From assembly GCA_947372535.1 (NCBI GenBank), contig CANBUA010000280.1, forward strand, positions 1 to 5,998: a stretch of DNA of 5,998 bases. Reading direction: 5' to 3'. Position 1 is the stretch's first letter. Each line of letters begins with the position of its first letter. Origin of the DNA: Burkholderiales bacterium. Lineage in GTDB: Bacteria; Pseudomonadota; Gammaproteobacteria; Burkholderiales; Burkholderiaceae. The notes beneath the pieces were generated by a model. That model ran no database searches, was not told the origin of the DNA, and saw only the letters and a program-made list of their open reading frames with translations. Both the position numbers and the translations under genes were made by a program. Shown here in pieces: positions 4,620 through 5,998 of the stretch.

Positions 4620-5998
4620 ATGGCGCAAACAACCCCCTACAGCTACACCGAACGCAAGCGTATCCGCAAGAGCTTCGGCAAACGCGGCAGCGTTTTGAAG
4701 GTTCCTTATCTGCTCACGATGCAGAAAGAGGCCTATGTGGCTTTCCTTCAAAAAGATGTCCCGCAAAAGAGCCGCAGGCCTGAAGGCTTGCAGGCTGCTT
4801 TTCTCTCGGCGTTCCCGATTGTTTCGCACAACGGTTTCGTGGAGATGAAATTCCTGGACTACAACATTGCCCGTCCAGGTTTCGATGAGCGTGAGTGTCA
4901 GCAACGGGGTTTGACCTTTGCGGCCGCCGTGCGCGCGCGCCTGCAGATGATCATCTATGACCGCGAGACGTCCACGTCCCAGTCCAAGGTGGTCAAGGAA
5001 GTGAAAGAGCAAGAGGTCTACATGGGCGAAGTGCCCCTGATGACCGACTACGGCTCCTTCATCATCAACGGCACCGAGCGTGTCATCGTCTCGCAGCTGC
5101 ACCGCTCGCCTGGCGTGTTCTTCGAGCACGACAAGGGCAAGACGCACAGCTCGGGCAAGCTCTTGTTCTCGGCACGGATCATCCCGTACCGCGGCTCGTG
5201 GCTCGATTTCGAGTTCGACCCGAAGGATCTGCTGTACTTCCGCGTGGACCGCCGCCGCAAGATGCCGGTGACGACGCTGCTGAAGGCGATCGGCATGAAC
5301 AACGAGCAGATCCTGGCCACGTTCTTCCAGAACGACCAGTTCAAGCTCATGGATTCCGGCGCGCAAATGGCCTATGTGCCTGAGCGCCTCAAGGGCGAAG
5401 TGGCTCGTTTCGACATCACCGACAAGTCCGGTGCGGTCGTCATCGAGAAGGACAAGCGGATCACCGCGCGTCACACCCGCGCCCTGGAGCAATCGGGCAC
5501 CACCCACATCAGCGTGCCTGAGGACTACCTGCTGGCCCGCATGTTGGCCAAGAACCAGATCGATCCGGACACCGGCGAGATCATTGCCAAGGCCAACGAA
5601 GAGTTGACCGAAGCGCTGCTCAAGAAGCTGCGCGTGGCCGGCATCCGCGACATCGAAGTCCTGTTCACCAATGAACTGGACCAAGGCGCCTACATCTCGC
5701 AAACGCTGGCCACCGATGAGACGGCCGACGAGTTGGCCGCCCGCGTGGCCATCTACCGCATGATGTGCCCCGGCGAGCCGCCCACTGAAGACGCCGTGCA
5801 GGCCCTGTTCCAGCGCCTGTTCTACTCGGAAGACACCTACGACCTGTCACGCGTGGGCCGCATGAAGTTCAACGCCCGCGTGGGCCGCGACGAAGGCATC
5901 GGCCCCATGACCTTGTCCAATGCGGACATCCTGGCCGTGGTCAAGATCCTGGTCGAGCTGCGCAATGGCCGTGGCGAAGTCGATGACATCGATCACTT
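4620..5998 (+). CDS. rpoB: RNA polymerase beta subunit, N-terminal part (3' end outside the window)
   Basis: RpoB is the second-largest core subunit of RNA polymerase and forms one side of the active-site cleft. The frame opens at ATG 4620 (GGAG five bases upstream) and stays open to the edge, giving 459 complete codons, roughly a third of a betaproteobacterial RpoB. The N-terminus is [14 protein letters not shown] (9-22). The protrusion shows [19 protein letters not shown] (127-145) and [19 protein letters not shown] (150-168). The lobe follows with KGKTHSSGK and [17 protein letters not shown]. The sequence breaks off after [13 protein letters not shown] (447-459). V157 aligns by my reading with E. 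coli V146, in the minor N-terminal rifampicin region, and looks wild-type. The main rifampicin cluster lies beyond the window. rpoC would normally follow. No frameshift is visible. Confidence 0.99.
   Translation, partial: MAQTTPYSYTERKRIRKSFGKRGSVLKVPYLLTMQKEAYVAFLQKDVPQKSRRPEGLQAAFLSAFPIVSHNGFVEMKFLDYNIARPGFDERECQQRGLTFAAAVRARLQMIIYDRETSTSQSKVVKEVKEQEVYMGEVPLMTDYGSFIINGTERVIVSQLHRSPGVFFEHDKGKTHSSGKLLFSARIIPYRGSWLDFEFDPKDLLYFRVDRRRKMPVTTLLKAIGMNNEQILATFFQNDQFKLMDSGAQMAYVPERLKGEVARFDITDKSGAVVIEKDKRITARHTRALEQSGTTHISVPEDYLLARMLAKNQIDPDTGEIIAKANEELTEALLKKLRVAGIRDIEVLFTNELDQGAYISQTLATDETADELAARVAIYRMMCPGEPPTEDAVQALFQRLFYSEDTYDLSRVGRMKFNARVGRDEGIGPMTLSNADILAVVKILVELRNGRGEVDDIDH

Noticed and set aside
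4408..4698. A 96-codon open frame in the rplL-rpoB gap.
   Set aside because: It overlaps the rpoB start in a different frame, has no good ribosome binding site and covers several stem-loops.
4464..5702. Long open frame on the minus strand (412 codons) across the rpoB leader and rpoB.
   Set aside because: It lies antisense to clearly conserved rpoB codons. Its product is rich in His, Arg, Asp and Leu, as expected from the reverse complement of a GC-rich gene, and shows no recognisable domain.

Overview
This window is a housekeeping ribosomal-protein and RNA-polymerase cluster from a Gram-negative proteobacterium. It is most likely a betaproteobacterium of the order Burkholderiales, perhaps Comamonadaceae or a close relative. 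The support is the order tuf - tRNA-Trp - secE - nusG - rplKA - rplJL - rpoB, the fairly high GC content (judged by eye), a three-helix SecE, and protein sequences such as the L10 start [11 protein letters not shown] and an RpoB N-terminus that starts [20 protein letters not shown]. The genus call is inference.

All genes lie on the + strand. Left to right: the last 116 codons of tuf (1-351); a tRNA-Trp(CCA) gene with encoded CCA end (396-471); a terminator-like hairpin (520-551); secE (581-964); nusG (999-1568); a 179-base structured leader; rplK (1748-2179) almost touching rplA (2182-2883); a 361-base gap that holds tandem stem-loops and the probable L10 autoregulatory leader; rplJ with a TTG start (3245-3826); rplL (3884-4261); a 358-base gap with a series of stem-loops, one of them terminator-like; and the first 459 codons of rpoB (4620 to the window end). 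rpoB stays open to the edge.

The genes work together in gene expression. EF-Tu and tRNA-Trp serve elongation, SecE serves protein export, and NusG controls transcription elongation. L11 and L1 are the factor-binding base and the mobile stalk of the large subunit. L10 with L7/L12 makes the GTPase-recruiting stalk, and RpoB is the RNA polymerase beta subunit. The intergenic RNA is the most informative non-coding content. Three long gaps (before rplK, rplJ and rpoB) carry inverted repeats, two of which end 2-3 bases before a Shine-Dalgarno sequence. The short rplJ-rplL gap is AT-rich and looks open. This fits a scheme in which L1 and L10 repress their own mRNAs and a partial terminator lowers rpoBC transcription relative to rplJL, as is known for Escherichia coli. 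I assign it here by position and structure only.

I saw no mobile element, CRISPR array, phage gene, defence system or unknown protein family. I could not support any sigma-70 promoter from the sequence. The window does not seem to hold a new biological system. The points worth a second look are regulatory RNA structures, the TTG start of rplJ and an in-frame hexapeptide repeat at the L10 C-terminus.
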